Assembly (NCBI GenBank): GCA_038380795.1
Contig: CM076279.1
Span: forward strand, 4,665,001-4,729,000
DNA from: Pyrocephalus nanus
Lineage: Eukaryota > Chordata > Aves > Passeriformes > Tyrannidae
DNA: 64,000 nt
Direction of reading: 5' to 3'
In this document: piece after piece, positions 23,902-34,740 of the stretch
Position numbering within the stretch: the stretch's first letter is position 1
How the letters are laid out: each line of letters opens with the position of its first letter
Position numbers and translations under genes: made by a program
The notes under the pieces: model-generated
Database searches by the model: none
Told to the model about the DNA's origin: nothing
Seen by the model: only the letters and a program-made list of their open reading frames with translations

Positions 23902-26900
23902 CTAAGGAACAAAATAAAAGCCATTAAATTACAGAAATGCAGGCAGAGCTGTGTTAATATAACAGAAATTACAGTGACCACGTTTTTAACTTCAATGGGA
24001 ACCAAAATCAGTGTTCTCCACTGACAACTTCAAATTGTTTGATCCCTCTGCTCACACCTTCCCCAACTGAAACTCAATCTCCTCATCACAAATGTCAGAT
24101 GACAAGGTACTCCAAAGTGTACACAGTTTACTTCCTTTTCCCCCAAAGCATTTCAGGGGAAACTGTGAATCCCATTTGGTTTATAATAAAAGGTTTATGA
24201 TTAAATATAAACAAAACCCCACAACCTGGTCCAGCTTAGCATGTAGGCAAGAGAAACATACCATAACATCTTAGATCAGGTAATGAATATTCAAATAAAA
24301 CCACAGCTAAGACAATGTACACAAAAGCATTTCCTAACATATAATTTATGAACACAATATTTTCCCTACAGTCTCTTAATTTCTTCACTCAACATTGATT
24401 TCCTTTTCTGTTGTAAAGAAGAGTTTCTTTCCAAACTCTTTTGCCTGGTCCCCTGTGTACCCTCCTACCCCAAGAGAAAATACCAGGGTAGCACCTGAAA
24501 TTGTCTAAAGGCAGAGGAATATTTTGGAGGCAGTTGATCATGCCAAAGAATTAAGGAAGAATAAAAGCAGAGTTTTGAAACTTAAGTTTACAGTTCCGTG
24601 GGACACGTGACCAACACACCACTCTGAGAAAGCAAAGTGCTAAGAAATCCTGCAAGTCCAGATTACCTTTTACCAGCTCTTATTTTTTTATTTAGATTAA
24701 TTATGATTTAAAAAATGAAAGTTGTATCACAGCTCCTTTGTCCTGCCACTGTACCATTTTTGGAGAAGGTTCACCAGATCTCTTCTAGAAAAGAGCAGAA
24801 GCACCACTCAAGTTTTTCTGTTTTGACCTACATATTGTTCTGTATCAGACAGGGAGCTGTATTTTCTAGAGAGTGTTGTTAAAGTGACATGGAACAACCA
24901 GAATTCATTAGCAAGGGGTGAAAGAAGATCAAAGTGGAGGACACAGTGACCCAAATCCTCCCACACAACCTAATCCAGCACACTGCCTGAACTCCATGCC
25001 TGAAACTGGGTATATCTGCAAAAGCCAGGGTACATGTCATTAACTGGGCCATGGCAATGGAAAAGACAAATCCAGAAGGTCCAAATGTTCTTAAATTCCA
25101 GCACCAGGCATGAGATCCAGCTTCTACAGAACATCTGCAGTACTTGTAGTTTTGCAGAAGAAAACTGGATGAGGGTTCTTTATCAAGGGATAAACACTCA
25201 CTCTGAAAAGCAAGTTTCTCCAGTATTTGCAAAATTTGCCTTTGCTTTAGAAAGGCTGGCTATAAGAACAGATCCAGTAATTCATATTTAGAAAAAAAAA
25301 GTAGGCCTATGCTTCAAACACTGTGTCATTTTCACTGTAGTATTTCTTGAAGTAATTGTTTCATGGGCTAAAAGAAATGATGAAACCCAGACAGTGTATT
25401 TGGGCTGTATTTGACACAACTGCACATGACCTTGCAATGATGTGGCAGGGCACAAGGGTACCCTTTGTAAGGCTAAAAGTGAACCAAACTGCTTTTATTT
25501 AGTAGTGTTACTACCCAGTACTGTCACCTGGATTATCCCCTGAATTTAAACTGTTCTGAAGCGGAAAGACAGCACCCTAGCCATGTTCTTTGCAGGTCTG
25601 TCCTGACTTGTATCCATCTTTGCAAACTCAAAAAGGCTACACCAATCTTTAACACAGACAATTATTGTAGTTTTTCTCTCTTGCCTGTTGCTGCTTCTGG
25701 TCTGATTCTTGCTCTGCCATGCCCTCAGCAGTTCTCACACAGCATTTTCTTAGTAATGAGAGATCAAATCTCAGACTCAAGGTCCAAACTTCAGAGTTCA
25801 CCAGAAATTGTGGGACCCATTTATATGCTACCATATAAAATGATCATGAAATATGATCAAATTTAAGCACAGCACAATCAATAGGAAAGGATTTACGTTG
25901 CCAGAAGGAACAGGCAAAAGATTGATCTTAGTGAACATAAAATGACAAAGAAGATACAGAGGATATACAAACTAACAATAAACAGTGGAGAGAAATAAAA
26001 TAGCTCTGAAACAGCGGAATTGTCATGATGCTGCCACCTGCACTTACAAAGAACTGACCCTTTGGACAGGTGCCTTTAAAAGATACTCAGGTGTTTTTAT
26101 GCTCTAGATACAAAATCCCTCCAATATACGTAGTTTAAAATTACTTTATTGTACAAAAATAAAGACAAGGATCTTCGAATGCCCTGAATTTGTTTAGCAT
26201 ATCACATCTAGCTGACTTTCAGTGATAGTTTTTCTTCCCACAAAACTTAGAGACAGATCCTAAAGTCAAGCTGCTTGTCAGAGTTCTAATAAAATAAACA
26301 GGGCTTTAACAGTTTCACTGTAAAAAGACTTGGATTCAGCACCCATCCAACATTTATTTCATATTATCACTCTTTAATATTCATGAAGTGTTAGAACACT
26401 TCCCCCAGAGCATTAGAAATATGCTTAACAGTATAAATAAGGAAATAGGCTTCTAAACAACTTGGCAGGAATAGAAAAAAATATTTCAATGTTCTTTGTA
26501 GAAAAAGATGCAAATCAAAAACTCAGATGTTGCTGCTCATTTCTCGAGGTCAGGCAAAAGTAAGCAAGGTTTTAGCACACAGAGCAGATGTGAGGCAATG
26601 GACAAAATAAACAAGCAAAACTCAGCAGAATGTACACTATAACTTTCCTAGACTAGAAAATGCTAAACTTGACACTCCAAGTGAGTCCTGGAACACTAAC
26701 AGACTAAGTACACATCATTTTGTGTAGATGCTCTAGTAAAGGCAATTAAAATGAACTTCCTTCTATCACTTTTTAGGAGAATACACAAAGAAATTCAACA
26801 GCTTTAGGTTTTATACCTTCTAAGGACTTATCAGAACATACAGGATATTCTTCTGGTCTCTATTCCTGAGAAATCATTAGTCATTTATGTGCACAAACAA

Positions 26901-28319
26901 AATATTTATCCAGGATAATACCCTTCCCTCACAGAACAGATACTACTTGACACTTAAGCAAAAATCTAAATTATAAACTCTGGCAGCTTATGAAAAGAAG
27001 CTGGAAATGCCCACAGCTTTTAAGTGATCCTTCCTGTCCTTTGCCCAATTGCAGACCAGCAGAGTGCCCCCAGCATACCAGTACAGGAGAGAGAGCCCAT
27101 CAAAACGCTCGGGTTCATCTTCAGCCCCCGGTGAGAGTAAGGACATTCTTCAGGCCGGCAGCAAAAACAAAGACAACGCAACCAAAACACTCTGCAGGCT
27201 TCCAGTTCAGCTGGATAAAGGTTATGAGCTGGATGATTTCTGCTGCTCACTAAAAACCCAAAGACAGAGCTCCAGCCAAGCGTCTCTGCCCACTTAATCT
27301 CCTCTGAAACCCTCTGCGTCACATGGACTAATTCACCTAGCGAGGTAATGTTTACTTTTTCTCTGCTTGAAATGGCAATTTACAGCAACTTTAAAGGCTG
27401 ATAAATACAAAGGAGAAAATTTACTGCACTGTGACTAAGGAATCTGGATCTAGGAGCCAAAGGCGAGTGACGTGATTAAAATAAATTTATTTTCTCCTGT
27501 TCTTCCAGTAATTTATTTCTATGCTGCCTCCAAACAAGGTCAAAAGCAGTAACTCACGACCTTTCCAAAGCAATCTTCCTACCAGACTGGATTATGTACA
27601 GCCTCACAAAAGGGAAAGCCAACAAAGCAGACTGAAAGCACTAATGAAACAAATGCCATTATGCTATTACTTGGCATTCTCCATCATGCTATTGACCTGT
27701 GTCATGCTTTAACCTGGTTTTTGGACTTTCAATATACAGCAGTCAAAAGTTAACACAGAACTTGGGTTATGTATTTTCTCTAGGAAGGGGAGCTGACACA
27801 TCTGTTTTTCTGCGAAAGGAAATAAAACCAGTCAATTTATGTCTTTATGCTGAGAATAATCTAATTGAAAAAGTTAAAAACATAATCCTGCTCCCAGAGG
27901 TCAGACCTCGCTGACAGGAGGCTTGGCCTTGCAGAGATACACATATTTTCAGAAGTTCTGAGCACCTGACCCCTCTTACTCCCCCTTTTTCTAAAATATT
28001 ATAAAAAGACTGCAGTTTAAAATGAACCCCAAATATCCTGCATTCACTGAGGGCTTTAAGCAGAAAGGTGAATCCTCTGTGGCAAGGAGTGCCCCTGTGA
28101 TCAGACAGCATCTGTCAGGTCTGGAGCTGTGTAGCAGGAGGGCTCAGCTATGCCTGGAATGCACTCGCTTATCTCAGGCACCTTTTTTTTTTTTAAAAAA
28201 GTTGCAGTGACTGTGGTTTCATTAGCACTTAATCATTCTGGAGAAAGGATCCCTTTGCTTACAGACACCCAGCTGTAAGATGTTCAAATAGGGCCAGTCC
28301 CCTGAGCCTGCAGAGCCAC

Positions 28320-28425
28320 TAAAGGGGTGGAGGGTTTAAGTGACCCACCACAGATTAAGGAGCAGATCAGAGGTGGAAGTGGGAACATAAAGCAGCCTTC
28401 CCAGTTCCCAGATGGTGAAAAGCTC
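28320..28425 (+). repeat. possible MIR SINE remnant
   Basis: GGTTTAAGTGACCCACCACAG followed by AGATCAGAGGTGGAAGTGG and CCCAGTTCCCAGATGG follows the 3' half of a MIR (GTTAAGTGACTTGCCC, then CAGTGG, then a C-rich end). It is diverged, and judged by eye. Confidence 0.35.
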
Positions 28426-31400
28426 CACTGGCATCCTTTGGATTGCTCACATCCATTCAGAGATAAAAATGTGGCCCTTCGTAACCTTTTCTCAATCAGT
28501 TTACTCTGCTGGTATTACTGGCATTACAGTCAGGTGAAAGAAAACCCACTGATATTTTAAGCCTCGTGTCAATTAGCTTTGCTCCAGGCAAAGTTACAGA
28601 AAATACCAATAGCTTTTCTCCAGCAAAACTGTCACTGTTCTTAACACCAGTGGAATTCAGTTTGTGGTATCAATATCAGGAGCATTTGTCAAAGCAAATC
28701 TCTCAGACCAATCTGGCTTGATTCCAGTGTCACATTTTCTGCAATGGAAACCTGTCCCCCAGTTATCAGCCCGGCTCAGGGCTCTGCATTTTCACCATCA
28801 AAAAGCCAAAAGGTATTTTTATTAAACCAAAAATGACAAACTTCTGAGCAATTTAAGCAGATATAAACTAGTATTAAGCTTATTGCTCCCATTTTATTAG
28901 TAACTATCGGTAACACATCACTTGCTTAGACAATCATTCCTTCAAAGTAAACTGTGCATTGTTCAGCTTCCTGAACTCATCCCTGATGCTTCCATCCCTC
29001 TTTACCTTCAAATTCTGCTGCTGTGCTGCTTTTAATATTTCTAAAGGATTCATACAGAACAACAGCATTATTGCTTCTCTTGCAAGTCCTCTGCCTTTGA
29101 AGAACATAGTCAGAAGAACACAAATTACCTTTTATTTCCAGAATGATCTAGGAATACTGTAACAACTCAAAAGTCCACAAAATTTAGTATAAATAAATTA
29201 GATTAAATTTTCAAGAGGTGTCATTTGTTATTAAGTAGGATTCCTTTCTAAACAGCCAGTAAACTATTCTATTCTGCCAAGATTTGTAATCATGACTTGC
29301 CTTTCCCAAAGGAAGTTTTGCAATGCTTTAGCAACTGAGATGGATTGCAGAATAATTTAGCAGATGACAAAAAAGATTTGCAGAATCTTTGGGCGTATAA
29401 TTCACAAGATCTTTTTGCTATGAATATAACAAAAGGCCATTTACAAAAATCCTATACAAGTCCATTAAGCAACTGCAGCCTTTTAGGGGCACTAACCCTA
29501 AATTCAGATACTAAGGACCACAGCCAAAGGAATGCTGTGTCACAGAGCATGGAAAAGCACTTATTCTAATTTATCCAAGCCCACTAATTATTCAAAAGAC
29601 ATTTTGCTGATTAGGTCATAAAGAGTAAGAGAAAACACATGTCATTACATGGCAACTGTTAAACATGAAAAAAAGCCAGGGCAACATTGTAATTGTGGAG
29701 AAGCATGAATGGTTTGAGGCTAACCCCTGTGTAGAGAGGAAACCTGTTATTTAAAGTTTAGGTAAACCTCAGTTAACATATAACCAACTGCATTCTTGGA
29801 GCATTGTGCATCAATACTGCCTCCCAGAAAATAAGAAAGCATTGAAAATTATAGTCTGCCATCATCATGTAGCTCAAGTGCAGTTAGAGGTGCCTTTCCT
29901 GTTCATCTCATATGTGAAAAATTGCTTTTGGAATACTGTGATCCAGGAACTACTCATGAAATACAACTTCCATGTGATTCTAGCAAGCCACAGCTTCTTA
30001 AAGATGTATCTTTGTGTCACACAGCCTGAACTTCTATGGCACAAGCAGAGTGCTGGCTTCTTCAGGTCTCAGTAAAAAATAAGTAGTTATTTTTAAAATA
30101 TTTTGTGGATTTCTTTTTCAAAAAAACCCCAAGTTATTTACGAGGTGGCATAATTCTAAATCTATGCTAAATTGGTTGACTATGCTTTTGAATTCTGTTT
30201 GTTGGATTCTACTACAAAAGCAGAGCAAACATGATAGTCCAGAAAGAGCTATCTGTGCCTGGTTTTAATTCTGGTTTGGATGACAGTGTTGCCACAGTTA
30301 CTTGGCAGTTTGGGAAGGATCTGGAGTTATGGTTTTCAACCATGACTGAATACAGTTTTGCCATTTAGAATCTGATCCAATTTTTGAGTGGATAATGTTA
30401 CAGTCTGTAGTATAGTATTAATATCATTATAATTTTATAGCCCATAATATTGGTGAAAATATGATAGTTCCAAACTACTACATATAAAGCATTAAAGGTA
30501 TACAGACATAGTATTCTGAAAAATTCCTGCATTATAATAGGTAAACTCCAAACAGTGTCTTATGTTACTGTAGGTATCCTATATATATAAGGAAATAATT
30601 TGCTATATACCTTACAAGTATGTTTTCATAGTTGCAGAAGCATTAAGGAATTTCTGTGCAGGGTTTTATCTCTACAGAATCAGTCCTAACCAAGTGATGA
30701 TTAACTTAATGAAAAGCTTAAGAGACATTTCCTCCCTTAATGTGTAAATTCACTGCTGTTGGTGTCACCTTCTCTAGGATGTTAATTCAATATCAGAGTT
30801 ATTTTTCCTTAAGACTTCATCAAAACAAGATCCTATTAATGAAACTGCAAGAATTTTCATATTATAATCCAGTAATTGCTGTATTCCTGTGTCTGAGGAG
30901 AAAAAAAATACTTACTTCTTATCTGTATTTATTAGGGGATCTGTACTGGACATCTTCTTAGGTGCACTATTTAGATAAAAGTTCAAAATGAAGAATTCTG
31001 ACACATGAAGAACTGGCTTCAAACCAGGATAACAACTGCTGAAAAAAGAAAGAGAAACCACTTTTGGAAATTTAAATGGCCATGTCTACTTTCAGACACT
31101 GAGAACATTCTTATTTATTACTGAGTAGTTGAAATCAAGCTGGAAAAAGAGAACTGCCATGATAAAACAGCTACACTTCATTGCTGAAATAGTTAACAAC
31201 TCAGACTTTGCTGTATGTGGTACCAAAACATCTCACATCCTAATGCCCTCTTAATTTATGAGGTAGGAATTAGGATAAACCTGAATCCCTTGTGATTAAA
31301 ATCTTCTAAAAAAGGAAAGAACAGATTACAATTTCAAGACAAAGTAATGTAACTGCTAAAGATAAAAAAAAGTCTCTCCTTTTTTTTTTTTTTTTTATCC

Positions 31401-32251
31401 TCCATCAAAGGTTTCTTGTGGAGAGAACATTGTCTGGAATGTGATAAGGTGTTTTGTGTGTCTTTTCTCATGTTTTTTTAACTTACTGTCTAGAATTCAG
31501 TGGGCATGAACTTCTCACATGAAGTACGTAGGGCAGGCCAAAACACACAAACTGGGGTTACATACCACTAATGTAACAAAAACCCCAGTAATTCACACTG
31601 TGCTTTTATTAGCACATACAACAGGTCACCAGGAAACAGGAACATTGACTAATTCCTGCAGGTCAACATCTGTGTGAAAAAAATGTTACAATCACTTTGG
31701 AATATCATAAAATTCCCTGCAGTTTTCAGATCCCTCGTTAAAAGATCAAAAAAACCACTATGTGAATACAGTGGAAATGCCACAATATTGCTTCACTCCA
31801 GCCTTTACCATTCTCTTATTCAACACATCTAAATGGAAAATTAAGCAATACCGGGAGCTGTCAGTCCTTGTGGGGTTCATGTTACTGGAACCAGCACAGG
31901 AGAAGAGGAGCACTGCTCCAAAGCTGTAAATTCAAGTATTGCTAGAGCAAAGTTTATTACCGTGCATGGGACCAGCCGTGAGAAAAGCTATTGTTTGTGA
32001 ATTTACCTGACCGTGCCCATCCTGAAGTTACTGCTGTTTGCAAACTACTCTTAATCCCTTTGCAGCGTGTCAATATCCGTGCCTGAACAACAACAAATCC
32101 CTACGCTGTGGGAAGTGAAATTACCAGGAACCAAAACACCACTGGGGAAAACAAACAAACAAACAAATAAATGGCCGGGGGATTTGCACGGCCCCAGAGG
32201 GACCAGCAGGAGCAGCTCTGTGCCCATCGCCCATCCGGGGGCCGCTGGGGT

Positions 32252-32433
32252 GGTACCCGAGGGATAACCAGGTACCCGAGGGATAACCAGGCAGCTGAGG
32301 TACCCTGGTCATCCATCAACAACCTGGTACCAGATACCTGAGATACCCTGGTACCAGGTTCATTAAGTAGTATCTGGTTACTCCTTGGTCCCTGGCACCA
32401 GGGTTATCCCTCGGTTCCCGGGTACCAGGTACC
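32252..32433. repeat. GGTACC-rich direct and inverted repeat cluster
   Basis: Seven GGTACC sites lie at 32252, 32271, 32299, 32326, 32350, 32421 and 32428. The first two sit in 19-bp direct repeats of GGTACCCGAGGGATAACCA. An inverted version of the same unit (GGGTTATCCCTCGGTTCCCG, then GGTACC) starts at 32401, so the flanks can pair as a stem around smaller CTGGTACCAG palindromes. The cluster lies about 410-590 bp upstream of the COX11 ATG and just inside STXBP4 intron 1. Confidence 0.85.
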
Positions 32434-32600
32434 TGAGGTGCGGACCCCGCTGAGGCACCTGTGGGACAAACCCTCCCCCGTTCCGGCCGTGCCCAGCTCG
32501 CTGAACCCGCTCCTGGCCAGCCCTTCGGTGCCTCCCCCGTCCAGCACCGCCCGCCCCGGCACCGCTCCGTGCCGGGAGCCCTCGGGGCTGCGCCAGTTAC

Positions 32601-32800
32601 CTCGTACACAACCCGGCACCCGAGCGGTCCCGCTGGGGAGGGACGGAGGGAACGAACACGGGCGGGTACACCAGGACCCCCCGCGCCTCCGCACCGCTCC
32701 GATGGGGGGGTACAGCGGGCGGGGATGCGATGGCGGCTCGACCCGCCCCGTTCCTGCCTCGTCCCGCCTTCCCTCCCGCCCCCTGAGGCGGCACCGCCCG
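32601..32800 (-). other. STXBP4: STXBP4 putative noncoding exon 1 (upper end unknown)
   Basis: A strong splice donor, GAG|GTAACT, is read on the minus strand with its last exon base at 32601, inside the CpG island shared with COX11. Splicing it to the first coding exon (acceptor TTCCTTAG, exon from 23901) would give an 8.7-kb first intron and put the STXBP4 promoter back to back with COX11, as in human. The transcription start cannot be read from the sequence, so the upper limit here is a guess. A minus-strand reading frame runs through the exon but enters the next exon out of frame with the PDZ start, so I treat it as 5' UTR. Confidence 0.45.
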
Positions 32801-32841
32801 GCCCTTCCCGCGGCTGTCCCGAGAGCCCCCGCGCCGCGGCC

Positions 32842-33078
32842 ATGGCGCTGTGCGGGCCGGGCTGGGCTCGCTGTGCCCGCGGGCTGCGGCTCGGGGCGCT
32901 GCCCCGGTGCGGGCTCCGGGGGAGCCGCGGCGTGCGGAGCTCCAACCCCTTCACGCGGCAGCAGGAGGAGGAGTGGCGGCGGCGGAACCGCTCTGCCGTG
33001 GGCTACATCGTGGCGGCCGCCGTGGGCATGGTGGGGCTGTCGTACGCGGCCGTGCCGCTCTACCGCCTCTACTGCCAG
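32842..33078 (+). CDS. COX11: COX11 exon 1
   Basis: 79 codons: the mitochondrial leader, SSNPFTRQQEEEWRRRNR, and the membrane segment ending VPLYRLYCQ. Donor CAG|GTACGG. Confidence 0.97.
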
Positions 33079-34740
33079 GTACGGGGGGCCCGCGGGCGGC
33101 GAGGGCGCGGCGGGAGCGGGGCCCTCACTGATTTGTGCCGTCCCTGACAGGCCACGGGGCTCGGCGGCACCGCGGGCGCGGGGAGCAGCGCGGAGCGGAT
33201 CGAGAGCATGGAGCCCGTGCGGGATCGGCTCATCAGGGTCACGTTCAACGCCGACGTGCACTCCAGCATCCAGTGGAACTTCAAGCCGCAGCAGAGCGAG
33301 ATCTACGTGAGTCGCTCCGATCCCCTTCCCACCCCCCCCAGATCTCTCACACAGAACCGTCAAGGCTGGAAGAGAGACCTTCAGAAATCACCCATTCCAG
33401 CCATCCACCCGGCACTGCCACTAAATCACCAAACCACATCACCCCACGCCAGATCCACACATCTCTGGAACACCCCCAGGGGTGGTGTCTGCACCGTTCC
33501 CCTGGGCGTGCTGTTCCAAGCCTGACCACACGAACAGTGAAAAATTTTCTCATGTTTAATCTGAATCTCCCCTATCTCGGTTTAAGGCTGTTTCTGGTCC
33601 TCTCACTGCAGAAGAGACTGGCCCCCTACCTTACTACAACCTAGGACTGTTTTTATATTTAAAAAAAATACAAACATTTTAATCTACTATTTAAAATTGG
33701 TTCTCAAAAAAACTCTAAAAAGGAGTCATGCTTCTTAATTGTTTCTGAGCCCAGTACTGAAAGAACAACCTCAAAAATTCAATGTACACCATATATATAA
33801 ATCTGCATATTGAAAAGCTCTGTGCACTTCTTAAGTGCTGGGAATAATAGAAGTCTCAGGGGCAAACGGGTTAAGATTAAAAACACACATATAACAATAT
33901 TGGAGCTTTTAGTTTTGAATGGGGGTGAATTCTATATAAGCAAAATATTTCTGAAATAGCCAATTCAAAACAGCAAAAGAGAAAATTAATTCTAGCTGAA
34001 GTCCAAAGAACTTGGTTTGAGGGGTGGAGGGCTGCATTGGATTAAAAAAAAAAAAGAAGAAAAATCACTGTACAATTATGTTACACAGGTGGTACCAGGA
34101 GAGACTGCACTGGCATTTTATAAAGCGAAAAATCCTACTGACAAGCCAATAATTGGAATTTCCACTTACAACGTGATCCCCTTTGAAGCAGGACAGTATT
34201 TCAATAAAATACAAGTAAGTGTGAGCAAAGCAAAGATTGCATTTTCCTTCACACGAAAGAAAATAGTTATCCATAAATTAGTACCACTGACCCTGAGGGC
34301 AGGTGGGAACGAGGTGAGCTGGGCTGGCCCACTGGCACCTTTACACATTTCATTAAAAGCTAATTTCTTTCCCTGTAATACAAGAGGAACAAAATTGCTG
34401 TCATGTTGCTCATATGATTGATCCTTCCCAGGATTTTAGGGATGTACAGGAAATGAGAGTTGATATTAAAAGACTAAGCTTTCTCTCGTGTTGGCAGAGA
34501 TAAAACTGCCAACCATCACTATTGTCTAATTGTTTGTTTGTTTGTTTTCCCCTGCAGTGTTTTTGTTTTGAAGAACAGAGGCTAAATCCTCAAGAGGAAG
34601 TGGACATGCCTGTCTTTTTCTACATTGATCCAGATTTTGTAGAGGACCCTAAAATGGCTAAAGTTGATTTGATCACCCTCTCTTACACCTTCTTTGAAGC
34701 AAAGGAAGGACAGAAGTTGCCACTTCCTGGATATCAGTAA
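32842..34740 (+). CDS. COX11: COX11, cytochrome c oxidase copper chaperone
   Basis: Exons 32842-33078, 33151-33306, 34089-34214 and 34558-34740 give 233 residues plus stop, all joined in phase 0. COX11 is an inner mitochondrial membrane protein that delivers copper to the CuB site of COX1. Residues 1-40 are Arg/Leu-rich with almost no acidic residues, fitting a mitochondrial leader. SSNPFTR begins the conserved part and a single membrane segment lies at about 52-70. YRLYCQ contributes Cys78, and CFCFEEQ supplies Cys174 and Cys176, the Cu(I)-binding pair in the intermembrane-space domain. The start is chosen for its ideal context (GCCATGG) and for MALCGPGWARC resembling the human N terminus. 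The frame is open upstream to 32461, but that stretch has no similarity to COX11. Human COX11 is about 276 residues; the difference is in the leader. Confidence 0.98.
33151..33306 (+). CDS. COX11: COX11 exon 2
   Basis: 52 codons, ATGLGGTAGAGSS through VTFNADVHSSIQWNFKPQQ to SEIY, matching human FNADVHASLQWNFRPQQTEIY. The preceding intron is only 72 bp. Donor TAC|GTGAGT. Confidence 0.97.
33348..33645 (-). repeat. CR1 LINE 3' fragment in COX11 intron 2
   Basis: The plus strand reads ACAGAACCGTCAAGGCTGGA, later CACTAAATCACC, CATCTCTGGAAC, CTGTTCCAAGCCTGACCAC, AGTGAAAAATTTTCTC, and GAAGAGACTGGCCCCC. These follow, in order, the inverse of an avian CR1 3' end. The element is therefore on the minus strand with its 3' end at the low coordinate. 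It lies about 40 bp from the exon 2 donor. Confidence 0.85.
34089..34214 (+). CDS. COX11: COX11 exon 3
   Basis: 42 codons, VVPGETALAFYKAKNPTDKP, IIGISTYNVIPFEAGQYFNK, IQ. Near-identical to human. Acceptor GTTACACAG, donor CAA|GTAAGT. Confidence 0.98.
34558..34740 (+). CDS. COX11: COX11 exon 4 with stop
   Basis: Begins CFCFEEQRLNPQEEVDMPVF, with the copper-binding CxC, and ends FFEAKEGQKLPLPGYQ then TAA at 34738-34740. Acceptor TTCCCCTGCAG. Confidence 0.98.
   Translation, partial: CFCFEEQRLNPQEEVDMPVFFYIDPDFVEDPKMAKVDLITLSYTFFEAKEGQKLPLPGYQ

Larger units (their letters stand above)
23902..32600 (-). other. STXBP4 first intron (8.7 kb)
   Basis: The longest intron of the gene, between the putative noncoding exon 1 and the start-codon exon. 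It holds a possible MIR remnant near 28320-28420, a T-run at 31380-31396, an (AAAC)n run near 32145-32165 and the GGTACC cluster at 32252-32433. The region around 27000-27320 is less AT-rich than its surroundings, but I recognise no exon in it. Confidence 0.5.
32430..33200. promoter_or_regulatory. CpG island, shared COX11/STXBP4 bidirectional promoter
   Basis: This is a sharp rise in G+C with dense CpG, in contrast to the AT-rich flanks. It contains the COX11 first exon on the plus strand and the putative STXBP4 exon 1 donor on the minus strand, about 240 bp apart. No TATA box is evident. The divergent arrangement is the same as in human. Transcription starts cannot be pinned from sequence. 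Confidence 0.8.

Noticed and set aside
26990..27322. Overlapping 80-100-codon frames on both strands in a less AT-rich patch of STXBP4 intron 1
   Set aside because: No recognisable domain, no flanking splice signals matched to the gene's phase, and both strands equally open.
32404..33363. Long minus-strand open frame (319 codons) and companion plus-strand frames across the COX11 promoter and first exons
   Set aside because: Very GC-rich, Pro/Arg/Gly-biased translations with no family resemblance, overlapping the clearly conserved COX11 exons. They are open because stop codons are rare at this base composition.
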